Assembly: GCA_026874595.1 (NCBI GenBank)
Contig: CM049306.1
Coordinates: forward strand, 39,124,019 to 39,188,018
Direction: 5' to 3'
From: Sipunculus nudus
Lineage: Eukaryota > Annelida > Sipuncula > Golfingiida > Sipunculidae
DNA: 64,000 bases
The notes below the pieces were generated by a model. The model saw only the letters and a list, made by a program, of their open reading frames with translations, was not told the DNA's origin and made no database searches. Made by a program: the position numbers and the translations under genes. Shown in pieces: positions 21,960 to 33,779 of this stretch. Position 1 is the stretch's first letter. The number at the start of each line of letters is the position of its first letter.

Positions 21960-24434
21960 TGTTCTGTTATCTGTCAGAAAATGCTGAATCCTGAAAGGGC
22001 TTACTAATAGTAAAAAAAAAATTATGTGCATTAAAAATGAATTTTATGTACTGATTATATATTATTCATTGTCACACCCCCATCCCAGTACAGCATTCCA
22101 AAGCCATCAGTTATTTAAGGAAAATATATATTGAGCTAGATGGCTTGTTTATATTTAGTAAAGGGTCAAGGGAAACAAGGTACATTATACGTGTTGCTAG
22201 TCTTAAAATATTGTCATAACTGCTACATATACCTTTTAGATCTGACCTGTCGCATTCATTAGACATGGCTGACGTTTGTTTTCTGATTCTTATTGATTAG
22301 ATAGATAATTAAAGACGGGAGCCAGCATGTGTTTGCCAACCTTTCAGAACTTGACAGTTCACAAGACAAGTGTGTGCTCTGCTTAAGAACCTTGTGAGGT
22401 GGAAAAAAAGTCAGATACATGAGTATAACAGTTGCCATGGCTTTTGAACAACAGCCAACACAGTTGATTAATAGGTGTATAAAACAGCTATGACCACAAT
22501 GATGTAGTTGATGAAAAAAGTGTGTTAGTTGTTTGGTTGTATATTTATGAGTTGTCAGTCACTAAGTTTACTCTGACTATGGTGCTGTCTTCTTGCAGCC
22601 ACAACTGGTTTACTGAAATCTGTTACATTCCCCTGTCCCACCTAGGGTTTTTGTGGTGATATTTCTATAAATTCAATTTATTTGTAAACAAAAAGAAATA
22701 GATATGAGAGGAGAGAAATTGTGTCATTTTGGTCCAGTACTATATTGAAATGTTAAAAGTATTATTGTAATTAATGACTTGTTGTCTTCTGATTGCACTG
22801 CTGTGTCTTTCACTGCATCCTTTGAGAATATGGTCATTGATCCTGTGTGTGTTGACGAATGATGTTCAAGTGATGTCAGGGGCCACACATATCACTTCCT
22901 CAGTCGAATAGATGTCCCATTCTTACATCATTCATTCTTTGCATTACGTTATCTTTATGGCTATGGCTTGGCTATATTTTAGAGGTTGCAAAAGTATTTG
23001 GCCTTTTTCTGATGATTACCTGTTGTGTTTTTTGCATGACCTTAAAAGCTGATATACTCTTTTCATTCCAGTCAGTAACAAAGTTTTTTTGTTCTGCCTT
23101 TATAACAAATGTTTAGAGCTGATTTGACTGTAAAAAAAATGTCAAAAACAGATTGACAGGGCGATGGGACCAAGAAATGTTTTGTACCCTTTTGTTGGAT
23201 CATGCAAACATGGATAATCACATAGCAAAATAACAGACAGACAGACATATTAAAAATAGACATGAAAACATAACCAGCTTTGGTAGAGAAAACAAATCAC
23301 AGTGACACAGCACTTGACATTAATCCTGATTACTACTTTACAGTCTGTTTTCATCAAACTGACTCTGGCCACATTTTTACGCAAGTTGAGAAGAATACGT
23401 GAGTCATAGCACATTTGTAACAATGGTATTTATGATATTTAATCCAGCACATGGACCTGATCATATAATCCTAAAATGTTATTGAAATAGACTTCTGGTA
23501 CGTTGTTTGGAAACTTGACCTAAACTCTCCTGTGAAGTGATGCATTATAATTGATACATTTTGTAAGAGCTGACAATATTTTCCCCTAAATTGTAGTAAA
23601 GTTGATAGTAAAGTAATGTAAGGTTGGGTAAATATCAGTAGGTTAAATACATAGCAGTAGTTTCCTATGTGAACGACCTCTGTCAGAATTAACATTACTT
23701 TCCTGAGGCCAGATGTCACTGTTGTAGTTGCTGGTTGTAATAACATGGCCCTGACATGGTCTCGGCCACTCCCGCCGTTGTTTACCCTAGGAGTGATCAA
23801 TAGATTGACAGAAGTGGTTTTGTTCATGAAACTTGATATGTTACTTGAAATTGTAAAATGTCTTCCATTGACCTGAGAGCTTGTGTATGTCTGATGACAA
23901 ATTCTTTAGAAGAACCAGTGAACCTGTTAGCTGAACACATTTACAGCAAACCTTGGGTATTGATTCAGCAAGCTCGGGCAGTCTGGCAACAAAACTGTAC
24001 TTAGTGACATGGATATTTTTTCTGTTAATCACCGTTTCTCATTTATACTGAAGTTAACAGGATTACTCTATTACCTCCACCATTGAAGATGGGCAGAGGT
24101 TATTGTTTCACTCATGAGTCTCTGTTTCTGTTTGTTTGCTTGTCTGCGTATTTGATAAAGTGGAACCTTGAATTTCCGTAACTTTTTTTTCCTAAAATTT
24201 GCTTTTCCAAAAATTAAAGAAAGGTATCTAAATTCACCTTGTTAAATGCTTTGCTGTTTATGAAAGCAAAATAGGATAAAAATAAGTAAAAATGATCTGA
24301 TGATATAACATTACTGTATGCCATGATAAGCATGTTAATGGAACATTGATAATGCAATGCCCAATGTACCTATCAATGTACCAGCAGTATTCTTCTTGAA
24401 AAATGTCAGATCTTGTATATCCATGAGCTCAATT
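21960..24434. other. No feature recognised
   Basis: AT-rich non-coding sequence. No exon, RNA gene or bounded repeat was identified on either strand. Confidence 0.5.
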
Positions 24435-25810
24435 GTATCCCCTGACAAAGTCAGGGGATACTATGTTTTCATGACGTTCCCCTCGCGGCCGCCACATATA
24501 AATCTTATTGGCGCGATAACTCAAAAAATATTTCACAGATCTTTACCAAACTTGGTATATGTATAGATATGGGTGAAAGGACGATATCTATTTAAAATGA
24601 GGTCATGACCTTTTCTAGGTGAGTGTCCTTCACCTTGAATAGGTCCAATTTCGGGGAAATCACACAAATATCTCAAGAAATCATGCATGGATTGATCCCA
24701 AAATCAAGTTGGTCGAAGATCATGGATAGGGTTGTCATCTTCCAGAAACTGGTGGCGCCACCTATTATTCTTTACTTGTTTTTGTGCCTTTTAATACCCC
24801 CTAAATTGCTACTTGACAGTACTGTGATCATTATAAGTCAAAAACTAATGGACAGATTTCTATTATATTATGCATATACATAGATATGGGTTACGGGATG
24901 ATGTTTATTTAAATTGGGGTCATGACCTTTCCTATGAGAGTGGCCTTGACCTTGAATATTCCCATATTTGGTGAAATTCGCACAAAATCTTTAATATCTC
25001 AGTAAGGGATACATGGAATGATTCAAAAAATCGAATTGACCAAAGATCTTGGATAGCTTTGTCTTTTGCAGAAGACAGGTGGCACCACCTTGTATCGTTT
25101 TCTTGTTAAAATGATGTTAACGCAATAACTTTGTAAGAATTTGAGGTATAGTCACAAAAACTAACAGGTTTGATGCATCTTATCAACCGCTAGGTCAAGT
25201 TCTAACATGGATGACCTTGATGCATTTTTTCAAGGTCACAGCAGCGATTATGCTAAAATGATATTAGGGCAATAACTCAAAAGGAATTTGTGGTACAGTC
25301 ACCAAACCTACAGTTTAGATTCTTATCAAGGGCCAGGCCAAGTTCGAATATGGATGATCTTGATGCATTTTTCAAGGTCACAGAAGCGATAACGCTGAAA
25401 TGATGTTAACATAATATCTCACTGAGGGATGCATGGATTGGTCCAAAAATCAAATTGACATACTTATCTTTGATAGCATTGTTTTCTGCAGAAGACAGGT
25501 GGCCCCACCTTATGTTGTTTTCTTGCTAAAATTATGTTTAACTGGAATAACTTTGTAAGAATTCGAGGTACAGTCACCAAACCCACAAGTTTGATGCATC
25601 TTATCAATGGCTGGATGACCTTGATAAATTTTTTCAAGGTCACATCAGTGATAATATTAATATGAAATTAACGGCAATAACTCCAAAAAAAATTGTTGGT
25701 ACAGTCACCAAACTTACAGGTTAGATGCATCTAATCAAGGGCTGGGGGAGGGGGGTGGGGTTAATTGTCTGGGGATACTATGGCACCTGCGGTGCCAAGA
25801 AATTTCAAGT
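24435..25810 (+). mobile_element. Helitron/pearl-like element, copy 1
   Basis: The left end is a perfect hairpin (12-bp arms, 24435-24446 and 24450-24461, loop AAA). The phrase GGGGATACTATG occurs at both ends in direct orientation (24454 and about 25770). The right end has the hairpin GGCACC-TGC-GGTGCC (25782-25796) ten bases or so from the terminus, as in Helitron 3' ends. The core holds diverged ~330-bp units with GGTGGCGCCACC (24751; variants 25078, 25498) and pairs of TGACCTTGA and TCAAGGTCA. No Rep/helicase coding. A second copy lies at 49380-50999. Class assignment is inference. Confidence 0.65.
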
Positions 25811-25902
25811 CTGAAGTTATTTTAGGTCCCCCAAACCATTTGGATATATTAGATTCTACTGTAAATCAGAAAGTTATGTATAAGGTTCAGTAATTTTTTT
25901 TA

Positions 25903-26640
25903 AGCTTACTGCAAGTCATCTGAGTTTTTGAAGCAGCCAGCCCTTTGTCCTTCATCTTTCTGACTTTAAAATGGCATGAAATGAAAATCGTTACCATGTA
26001 TGTCTTCAGTGTTGGCATCCGTAGTCATGATCTGTGTCATTTCTGTATTTTCCTGAATTAATCAGAATTGTTTACACCTTTATCTTAGACAAGTTTTAAA
26101 ACTGTAAACCTTGACATTTATCTTCAAGGTCAAATAAGCCAAAATAAAAAAAAAATTGTGAACTCCATCACTTTTGAAGTGTTGCATATTTTTTCCTCAA
26201 ATTTGATACACAGTTTGTTTCAACCAAGTGCTCAGATGAGTTTGAAAACTGGGGACCTTGACCTGCATCTTTGAGGTAAAATTCGTGAAACTATTGCTCA
26301 TTGTTTCTTGAATTTCTTGTAAATGTGATTGCTTTTGAAGTACTGCATATTCTTTCATCAAATTTGATACACAAGTTATTTCATCAAAGTTCTCAAACAG
26401 GATGGAAAACTGGTGTGGCCTTTAACTTCATCTTCAAGCTCAAGTCAGCAAAGCTAAAATGTTTTGTGAACACACTTAACTTTTGAACCACTCTCTATTT
26501 ATTTTAATGAAATTTGGCAAATTTCTACCAAGTTCTCAGGAGAGTACAAAAACTGGTGACCTTAACCCTCATCTTCAAGGTTGAAACCACAACTTTTGAA
26601 GTAGTCACATGTGGAGAGGAGGGGGCCATAGGGAGGGGAG
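25903..26640 (+). repeat. ~150-bp tandem-core dispersed repeat
   Basis: Starts with an AAGCTTACTGCAAGTCATCTGAG segment resembling the head of the 2488 element. Four diverged units follow, each with 'aacttttgaagt', 'aaatttgatacacag' and 'ttctca' segments and a 'gaccttgac..catcttcaaggtcaa' block (26108, 26258, about 26420, 26560). Non-coding. Confidence 0.6.
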
Positions 26641-27142
26641 ACATATCTGCAAAAGCATTCTTGTTAATATTAATTTACTCTCACCTCTCATACATAAGTT
26701 TCAGCAATATAACCAAAGCTGTAATTACTTCATCCAGTGAAATATTATTTGTTGAACTAACTTAAATATTTCCCTGCAAAATTTAGTTTTCTTAGTATAT
26801 AAAGGCTTATAATGATAAGGTTTATGATTTCTGTATCTTGTTATTTTATATATTAGTAGATAGAATTGTAAGTCAGATCATGACGGTTGTACACAGTATC
26901 CAGGTTACAGTGTGAACAGTCGAAGATAACAAACACAATCACAGGCGTAACACGACACCAGGTAACAGTTAGATCAGCTGTTTGAGCGGTGTCCAGTATA
27001 CAATACAGGGAGTGTGCTGCATAAGATTTATTACAGTCAGGTCCCATTCATGTTCCATGTGTCTAAGTATAAGTTTAAACAAGGTATGGATGGATTATTT
27101 GTGATGTTTTGTAATACCAGTACCTTCCATACAGTGTCCAGG

Positions 27143-27235
27143 AGTGATCTTGTACAGCAAATAGTTAACATATTGTACAGCAAATAGTTAACATATTGTA
27201 CAGCAAATAGTTAACATATTGTACAGCAAATAGTT
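27143..27235. repeat. 23-bp tandem repeat, four copies
   Basis: TTGTACAGCAAATAGTTAAC repeated with TAT spacers, almost without divergence. Recent expansion. Confidence 0.95.
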
Positions 27236-27287
27236 ATACTTGTATTGATTAACTGTGAGGTGGAGCATGACCAAACGGTCAAAGATA

Positions 27288-27350
27288 CAGTGGAACCTGT
27301 CTGAAAGACCACCTCTTTAATAAGACCACCTGTCTATTAAGACTGTCCTT
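27288..27350 (+). mobile_element. Pogo/Tigger-like MITE end
   Basis: CAGTGGAACCTGTCTGAAAG followed by 'accacctctttaataagaccacc' is the typical left end of pogo-like MITEs. No matching right end was found. Confidence 0.5.
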
Positions 27351-28802
27351 GGGTGAACTGAATCATCAATTCTCAACCTTCAGGTCTCGATTCAGTTCTT
27401 ACTTAAGTAGTAAATTTCAGACTTGTCTTTATATAAAAGAAAATATTTAACCAAAATGATTTTAGTTAATTTTAGCAAGTTAAAGAAGATTGCAGCTTTC
27501 CATCTTGTTTGTCACCTCCATTTATGTTTTGTGTGGTGGGAGTGGTCCACCAACAAATGTTTAAACTAGATCTATGGGACATACATGTTTTATAGCTTCA
27601 ACATTGCAAAATGCTTCATCATAGGTTTGAAGGACTACTGTTCAATGGTACATGCAAATAATAATAATTGAAACAAAGTGATTCGGAGTTAAATAATTGA
27701 TTACAGTTTGTTACACCCTATTGAATTTCAGCAGAGCTTCACACATCCTGTCTCGGCAACAGGATGTGCCTTATAGATTATTCCTGAGCTTGTTATATCA
27801 GAAACCTGGCACACTGGAGGTATATATTCCTTATCATATTGTTATAATCATTGTGGTTGAAGACTCAGTGCCACCTTCAGGCAAGGAACTATATTAAAAA
27901 AAAAATGGGGTTTATTTGAGAGTAAAAATTATTATAAAATTGTCCATCATGGGCTTATAAAATATTAAGGGTATTCAGGTACAACTGAAGAGCATACTTT
28001 TTTCCATTAAATTAATATATATTCTTATCTGTCATACAAATATGTTTACATGGTATTGTATGGATTATTACTAAGATTATTTCAGGGCACTGTAAAGACG
28101 GAATATTTATCATTACCAGTCTTACTTCAACCAAATATTGATTCAGTAATTGTTCTTATATCAGATGTCAGGTACCAACTGATTGTTCACTGCAGGGACC
28201 ACCCCCAGGGAAGTTTACTTTGGGGCTGGCTTTCGTTAACCAAGCAGCAACCAGCTGTAGCCAGAGAAACCAGAAATAAAATGTGTTTGCGAGAGTCTGA
28301 GTAATGGAAGCGTACTTTTGGCTGGAACATGAAGTAAAGCCAACAGTTGCCTAACTGCAGTGAAAGCTCTAATCAGAATTGAATCCATAAAGAAAGACTA
28401 AGGTTTAGACATTCTGTTTCTGAGATGTTGAGATAATGGTATCCTGGTATTAGGTTTAACATGTCCAGGGTACATGCTTGTTCACTGCTTAATATATCAA
28501 ATAACCGCTACTTTATGAGGTAATGAAGCGAACTAATAACATGTGGTTACAGTTTTGTTGGACCACACACAGGAAGGGGCTATACTGTATGTATAGGCAG
28601 TGCTATTATATTCATAAGCATGGAATACCAATATCACTGCCTGTTGCTAAAGCAAACCACCAACTCCTTGAATTTGCACATGTGCATATTAGCAACAGAG
28701 TATTGTTAGAGACCCCTCCTCCTATCAAGTGATCCATTGACAGTTCACTTTGTCACAAGGAAAGTGCTATATTGTACCACATTGCATATCTACATAGGAG
28801 TT

Positions 28803-28819
28803 TGGGGGGGGGGGGGGGA
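28803..28819. repeat. G-rich tract
   Basis: A run of about 15 G followed by AGGG, just left of the hAT element. Potential quadruplex on the + strand. Confidence 0.9.
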
Positions 28820-28883
28820 GGGACTTAGACCTTGCTGTAGCAGACACAGACCACCTGGGATTGGGTGATATCAGTCTATGTTT

Positions 28884-29897
28884 CAGGGATGGGCGGGTAA
28901 TACCCGGGCGGGTAATACCCCTTATTACCCGGGCGGGCAATATGACTTAAAACCCACATGCAGGTTTAAATGGGCAATATGATTTGGGCTTTTTTAGAAG
29001 CATTCTTATCAATCAGAATCACTGCATAAAATGCATATAATCAAATAGAGGAAAAACTACAGTGATTGTCCATGAAATAAGTTTAATACCAATACATGAG
29101 CAACATCACAGATATTAATGAAGAAGCACACAAGCAAGAATTTGCTATTTTGGTACATTATGCATTATGTTCAAACTGTTTTATACAAACTGCTACCAGT
29201 CCAGTTCAGAATGTCCACAAAAGGCACAATAGCAGGTCACAAGCTTTGCAGCACATTGTACTTTGAGTCGATGTTGAATCTTGTTTTGTATGTAGCCAAA
29301 GTTAGAGAATACACGTTCTACAGCAGCAGAACTGGCTGGCATACAGAGAAGACTGGATGCATATGACACTAGCACTGAGTTGTCACTGTGGCTTCACCTG
29401 TACATGTGGTATTCTATAGATGTACTGCCAATCAGTTGACATTTGGCAGCCAGTAACCATCTTGTGTCAACCAGTTAGCCAGTTTTTGTACACACCCAAT
29501 AAGTAATCCGTCCACTTCCAATCTTTCATTGATACAAAGGAAATTGTTTCAAAATCATTAAATAATACAAATGATAGATTCAGAAATAATGGGAGTTACA
29601 AAGTACCGTCGGTTTGTACTCCATCTTACAGACTCCTGATTTTTTTTTTATTATCATTATAACTGTTATATATCACCAATATCAGTTATATATTATAAAT
29701 ATTTATATAGTTATATATTTTTTAAAGCCAAGAAGCATACTGATCACAGTATTTCCCAAGCTGGTACAAGAAATTTTTAATTCAGTCAGTTGCAATTTGA
29801 GACTATATTGCCCACAAAACCTATAAAACCCGGGTTTACCCAGTAAAACCCACTGGGCTGGGTTTTATGCTTAAAACCGGGGTTTTGCCCAACCCTG
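28884..29897 (-). mobile_element. hAT element, 1014 bp, internally deleted
   Basis: Terminal inverted repeats CAGGGATGGGC (28884) and GCCCAACCCTG (to 29897). Perfect 8-bp target duplications CTATGTTT lie at 28876-28883 and 29898-29905. Subterminal GGGTAATACCC and AAAACCC...GGGTTTTA palindromes occur at the ends. Inside, on the minus strand, is the C-terminal dimerisation region of a hAT transposase (29193-29375). The size and missing catalytic part show a defective derivative of an autonomous element. Confidence 0.9.
29193..29375 (-). pseudogene. hAT transposase C-terminal fragment
   Basis: Translation CMPASSAAVERVFSNFGYIQ followed by NKIQHRLKVQCAAKLV matches the conserved hAT dimerisation motif (PASSA-SERVFS ... 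R--L ... ). Only about 60 codons are open. The catalytic DDE part and the BED finger are absent. Confidence 0.85.
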
Positions 29898-29905
29898 CTA
29901 TGTTT

Positions 29906-30713
29906 AGCTAGTGGTTACAGAGTTTACTGAAGACCTATGCTGTTATTTGTTATACTGGGTTATTTGTGTTCCTGCAGACAAACAAACAGACATTTGGTGC
30001 AGAGGGCACAGACCTTGGTGCTATATGTAGGGGCTGAAGCAATATAATGTGGGTTGGCTGTTTATTCATAAGAGTTCAAAGGATGTGATATAAGTGAAAA
30101 GGAAATTATAATGAAATTATACCTTTTAGATTAAGACATCCCTTCTACACAGGTCATTTATTCTCTAGCCTCATTGGCACCTGAAATACATTATCCATGA
30201 CTGTTGTATCAAAAGTCAAAAGATTGATACTGAGGAAATAACAGGTGTTTTATGTTAACTTTAAATGAAGGATTGATATTATAAATAATATTAGATCAAC
30301 CAACACTAAATAAAAACTGCCACTTCATCAGTGTTAAATATAAAATTAACTTGTTTAATAAAGAATATTCTGTGTAAGTTACAAAAATTATCGTGAGACT
30401 GCAAAAATGGAAGCTCACAAATATACAACCTCAAAAGTTAAGGGCATCATTGTTATATATATATATATATATAGTGTTTGTGTGTGGGGGGGGGGCCATG
30501 GGTTTCTTTTCTACCTTTTCTATCATCGCACAATCTTTGAATAGAGTATGCGCATTATATTTGTGAATTATCTGATAAACACGGCACACCAGTTAGTTGT
30601 TTATACAGGTAAATACTCTTGTATCTTCCTTATTGAAAAAGTGGAAAACATGAATATCTTTGTTGCACATTTATAATATTTTGAAAAAAAACTTGGGTCT
30701 ATAAATTAAGGAA
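29906..30713. other. No gene seen
   Basis: AT-rich sequence with a short (TA)n run (30454-30473) and a G run (about 30486-30495). Nothing else recognised. Confidence 0.6.
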
Positions 30714-31138
30714 ACCCAGGAATCCATGTTGTTGGGTCAGAGATCCAGGAATATTTGTTACTGGATCAGAGATCCAGGAATATATGTTATTATATCAGGG
30801 ATCTAGGAATTTATGGTATTAGAAAAGAAATCCAGTAATGTGTTATTAGATCAGAGATCAACTGTGTTATTAGATCAGAGATCAAGGAATCTGGGTTATT
30901 GGATTAGAGATTCAGAATCTATGGTATTGGATCAGAGATCAAGGAATCTGTCTTATTAGATCAGACATCCCAGAATCTATGTTATAAGATCAGAGATCAA
31001 AGAATCTGTGTTATAGGATCAGATATCCCAGAATCTATGGTATTAGGTCAGAGATCAAGGAATCTGTGTTATTACATCAGTTATCAAGGAATCTGTGTTA
31101 TTGGATAAGAGATCAAGGAATCTGTATTATTTGATCAC
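30714..31138. repeat. Degenerate ~29-bp tandem repeat
   Basis: About 14 diverged copies of a unit like AAGGAATCTGTGTTATTAGA plus TCAGAGATC. It does not encode protein. Confidence 0.9.
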
Positions 31139-31139
31139 T

Positions 31140-32480
31140 TTGCTGACCCACATGTTGTGGCTGCCAGGTGATGGTATAGTTGTACAGTGCTGCCACCTAG
31201 TTGCTGTGACCACGTACTTGGTATATTGATCAATCAGGTTTTAAACCATAGAGATATTTTAGATCTCCTGTGCTATTAAATCATTTTTTTCTATCACCAT
31301 ATATATATATATATATATATATGCAGAACATGTGCATTAATTCAACAAACTAAAACAAAATTTAATCAATAATTATTAATATATATGTTACTCAATGTTA
31401 AGCTTGTGATCCAAGACCTGTAAATTCAAAATTTTATTTGATATTTAAAGTTATTTATCATTTAACATAAGTTGGGGTTTTTGGTCTCTGATCCCCCCCC
31501 CAGTCACCTATTAAAAAAATTGCACATATTGTAACATTGGACCAACAAGAACTTATAATGTATTACATATTAAGGAAAGAAGGCCCTGAAACATCAAGAT
31601 ACCTGAACTCAAGTCACTGAAATTAGGTGACTGAAATTTAGCAAACAGAAAAATATATATCTTGTGTACATAAATTAGGTTGATATTGGCTAATTTGTGT
31701 GAATTATTAAAAAGATCATAATGTATTTAGATAGAACAGTGGGAACAATATTCACCAACTCAGCATTTTAACTTTTGAAGGTAGAGAAAATTTGTATTGC
31801 AGCATTTAACTATCTTCAATTTAGATTAGTTATCAGTTATTAGATAAGCTTTTTTTTTGAGGTTATTAACTCCAAAGTGAAACCTCCACCATGTTTGTCA
31901 CCCTCTGAAATAAAATTCTAAATCCAATTTTCACGCATGTTCACCTCTATCTTTGAGACTGCCAAATGACACCAATCAAAGCATTTTCTCAGCTGTGGAT
32001 TTTCTGCTATTGTAAATTACAGTAATGGTATCACAAACCTCTCCCTAGCCCCACGTTAGGGCACAATGTCATGCTGCTCACCAATATGAGCATCAAGACT
32101 GATAAATTACTTTTGTTCACCTATAAATGAGTAAAGCTGGTATTTAATTATGCATGTATATATTTAATATTACACATGTAATTTTGATATTCAGAACAGA
32201 TAATTATCTCAGTTTAGTTAAAATTTTGATATTAAGTCAAGTAGATGTCTCAGAACTGACACATATTCTAAACTGTGATTAATTATGGTAGTTGGTTTAG
32301 GTTTAGTTGATGTGAATTTGCATGCTTCAAGAATAGATGACACCAAAGAAGCACATTACATTTGTTCGTTAGCTTTTTCCTCACTATAATATTTTAAATG
32401 ATCTTGTTCATTATGTCTTTGGTCCCTTCAAAATGGTGTATCTGAAATAAATGTTTACTGTATTATCTGATTTAAGATGA
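31140..32480. other. No gene seen
   Basis: AT-rich non-coding sequence with a short (TA)n run (31303-31322). No exon or bounded element recognised. Confidence 0.55.
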
Positions 32481-32489
32481 TAAAAATCA

Positions 32490-32826
32490 AGCTAGCCTAA
32501 GATTAGATCAAAATTCTAATCTGGGCCAGACCAGTTTTAAACTAGTTTAAAATCAGTCCACCACAGGATTGTAATCTTGACTAGCCCAGATCAAAATTCT
32601 AATCTGGGCTGGCCCAGTTTAAAATCAGTCCAGACCAGATTTAAATCCTGAAGTCTTCACCACAGGATTGTAATCTGGAACGGCCCAGATCAAAATTTTA
32701 ATCTGGGCTGGCCCAGTTTAAAACTGGTCTGGCCCAGATTAGAATTTTGATCAGGGCCGGTCCAAATCAAAATTTTGATCTGGGCTGGCCCCAGTTTTAA
32801 ATTGGGCCAGATTCTAATCTGGGCCT
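32490..32826. repeat. Palindrome-rich repeat cluster
   Basis: Diverged copies, in both orientations, of AAATTCTAATCTGGGC and GGCCCAGTTTAAAATCAGTC. The core at 32688-32752 is a 65-bp near-palindrome with 32-bp arms and only about four mismatches. An AT microsatellite follows at once. Confidence 0.85.
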
Positions 32827-32827
32827 T

Positions 32828-32829
<2 letters not shown>

Positions 32830-32897
<68 letters not shown>
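32830..32897. repeat. (TA)n microsatellite
   Basis: About 68 bp of uninterrupted TA, next to the palindrome cluster. Confidence 0.98.
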
Positions 32898-32900
<3 letters not shown>

Positions 32901-33132
32901 GTTCAGTGGGGACATCATATATGCGCTGAGTGAGGATATCTTAATTTTGATGTCATCATGCAGAACTGTGTGGAAATAACCAACAAATAATAAAGTCTGC
33001 ATTTATGCTATTTATACTATGAAAATCTGATCAAACAAAACTAATAACTGACAAACCCTCACAAAATAGTTCAGGTTTATCTTGTATGTTTACATCCATT
33101 GATAAGTAAAATTGATAAAAAAAATTTGATTA

Positions 33133-33400
33133 TGCATCTGCTCAGTGGGGACATCATACACCTGCTCAGTGGGGACATCATACACCTGCTCAGTGGGGAC
33201 ATCATACACCTGCTCAGTGGGGACATCATACACCTGCTCAGTGGGGACATCATACACCTGCTCAGTGGGGACATCATACACCTGCTCAGTGGGGACATCA
33301 TACACCTGCTCAGTGGGGACATCATTTACCTGCTCAGTGGGGACATCATTTACCTGCTCAGTTGGGACATCATATATCTGTTCAGCAGAGACAGTATATC
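33133..33400. repeat. 24-bp minisatellite, about 11 copies
   Basis: Unit CACCTGCTCAGTGGGGACAT + CATA, nearly identical copies with diverging edges. A single detached unit lies at 32897-32920. Because 24 is divisible by three, several frames stay open on both strands, but these are artefacts of the repeat. Confidence 0.97.
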
Positions 33401-33607
33401 TGCTTAGTGGGGGCATGACCATTAGCTGGATGACAAAGGACTGGCCATTAGGACTAGTGTTGAGCTCTCTATGGAAGGAAGCTGACAGGCAGTGCCAGTC
33501 TTGTGTCCTAAGTGCTGCACTACTGAGGCCTCCAGCACTGCATTAGTATCAAGGACAGCTGTTAAAATCCCTATTAACAACTTGTTTGTCATAATGGGGA
33601 TAGGATT

Positions 33608-33611
<4 letters not shown>

Positions 33612-33661
<50 letters not shown>
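33612..33661. repeat. (TA)n microsatellite
   Basis: About 50 bp of TA, followed by interrupted TA/CA sequence to about 33715. Confidence 0.97.
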
Positions 33662-33672
<11 letters not shown>

Positions 33673-33779
33673 ATATATATATGTATATACATACATACAT
33701 GTATAAACACATAAATACTAAGATGAGGTTATCACCTTCAGGCCAAGCAATAGTGGTCATGTTTACAGTTGTATCATAA

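Noticed and set aside
33077-33546. Long open frames on both strands with MMSPLSRC- or GTSYTCSV-type repeats
   Set aside because: They are produced by a 24-bp minisatellite, divisible by three, which leaves several frames open at once. There is no start context or splice evidence.
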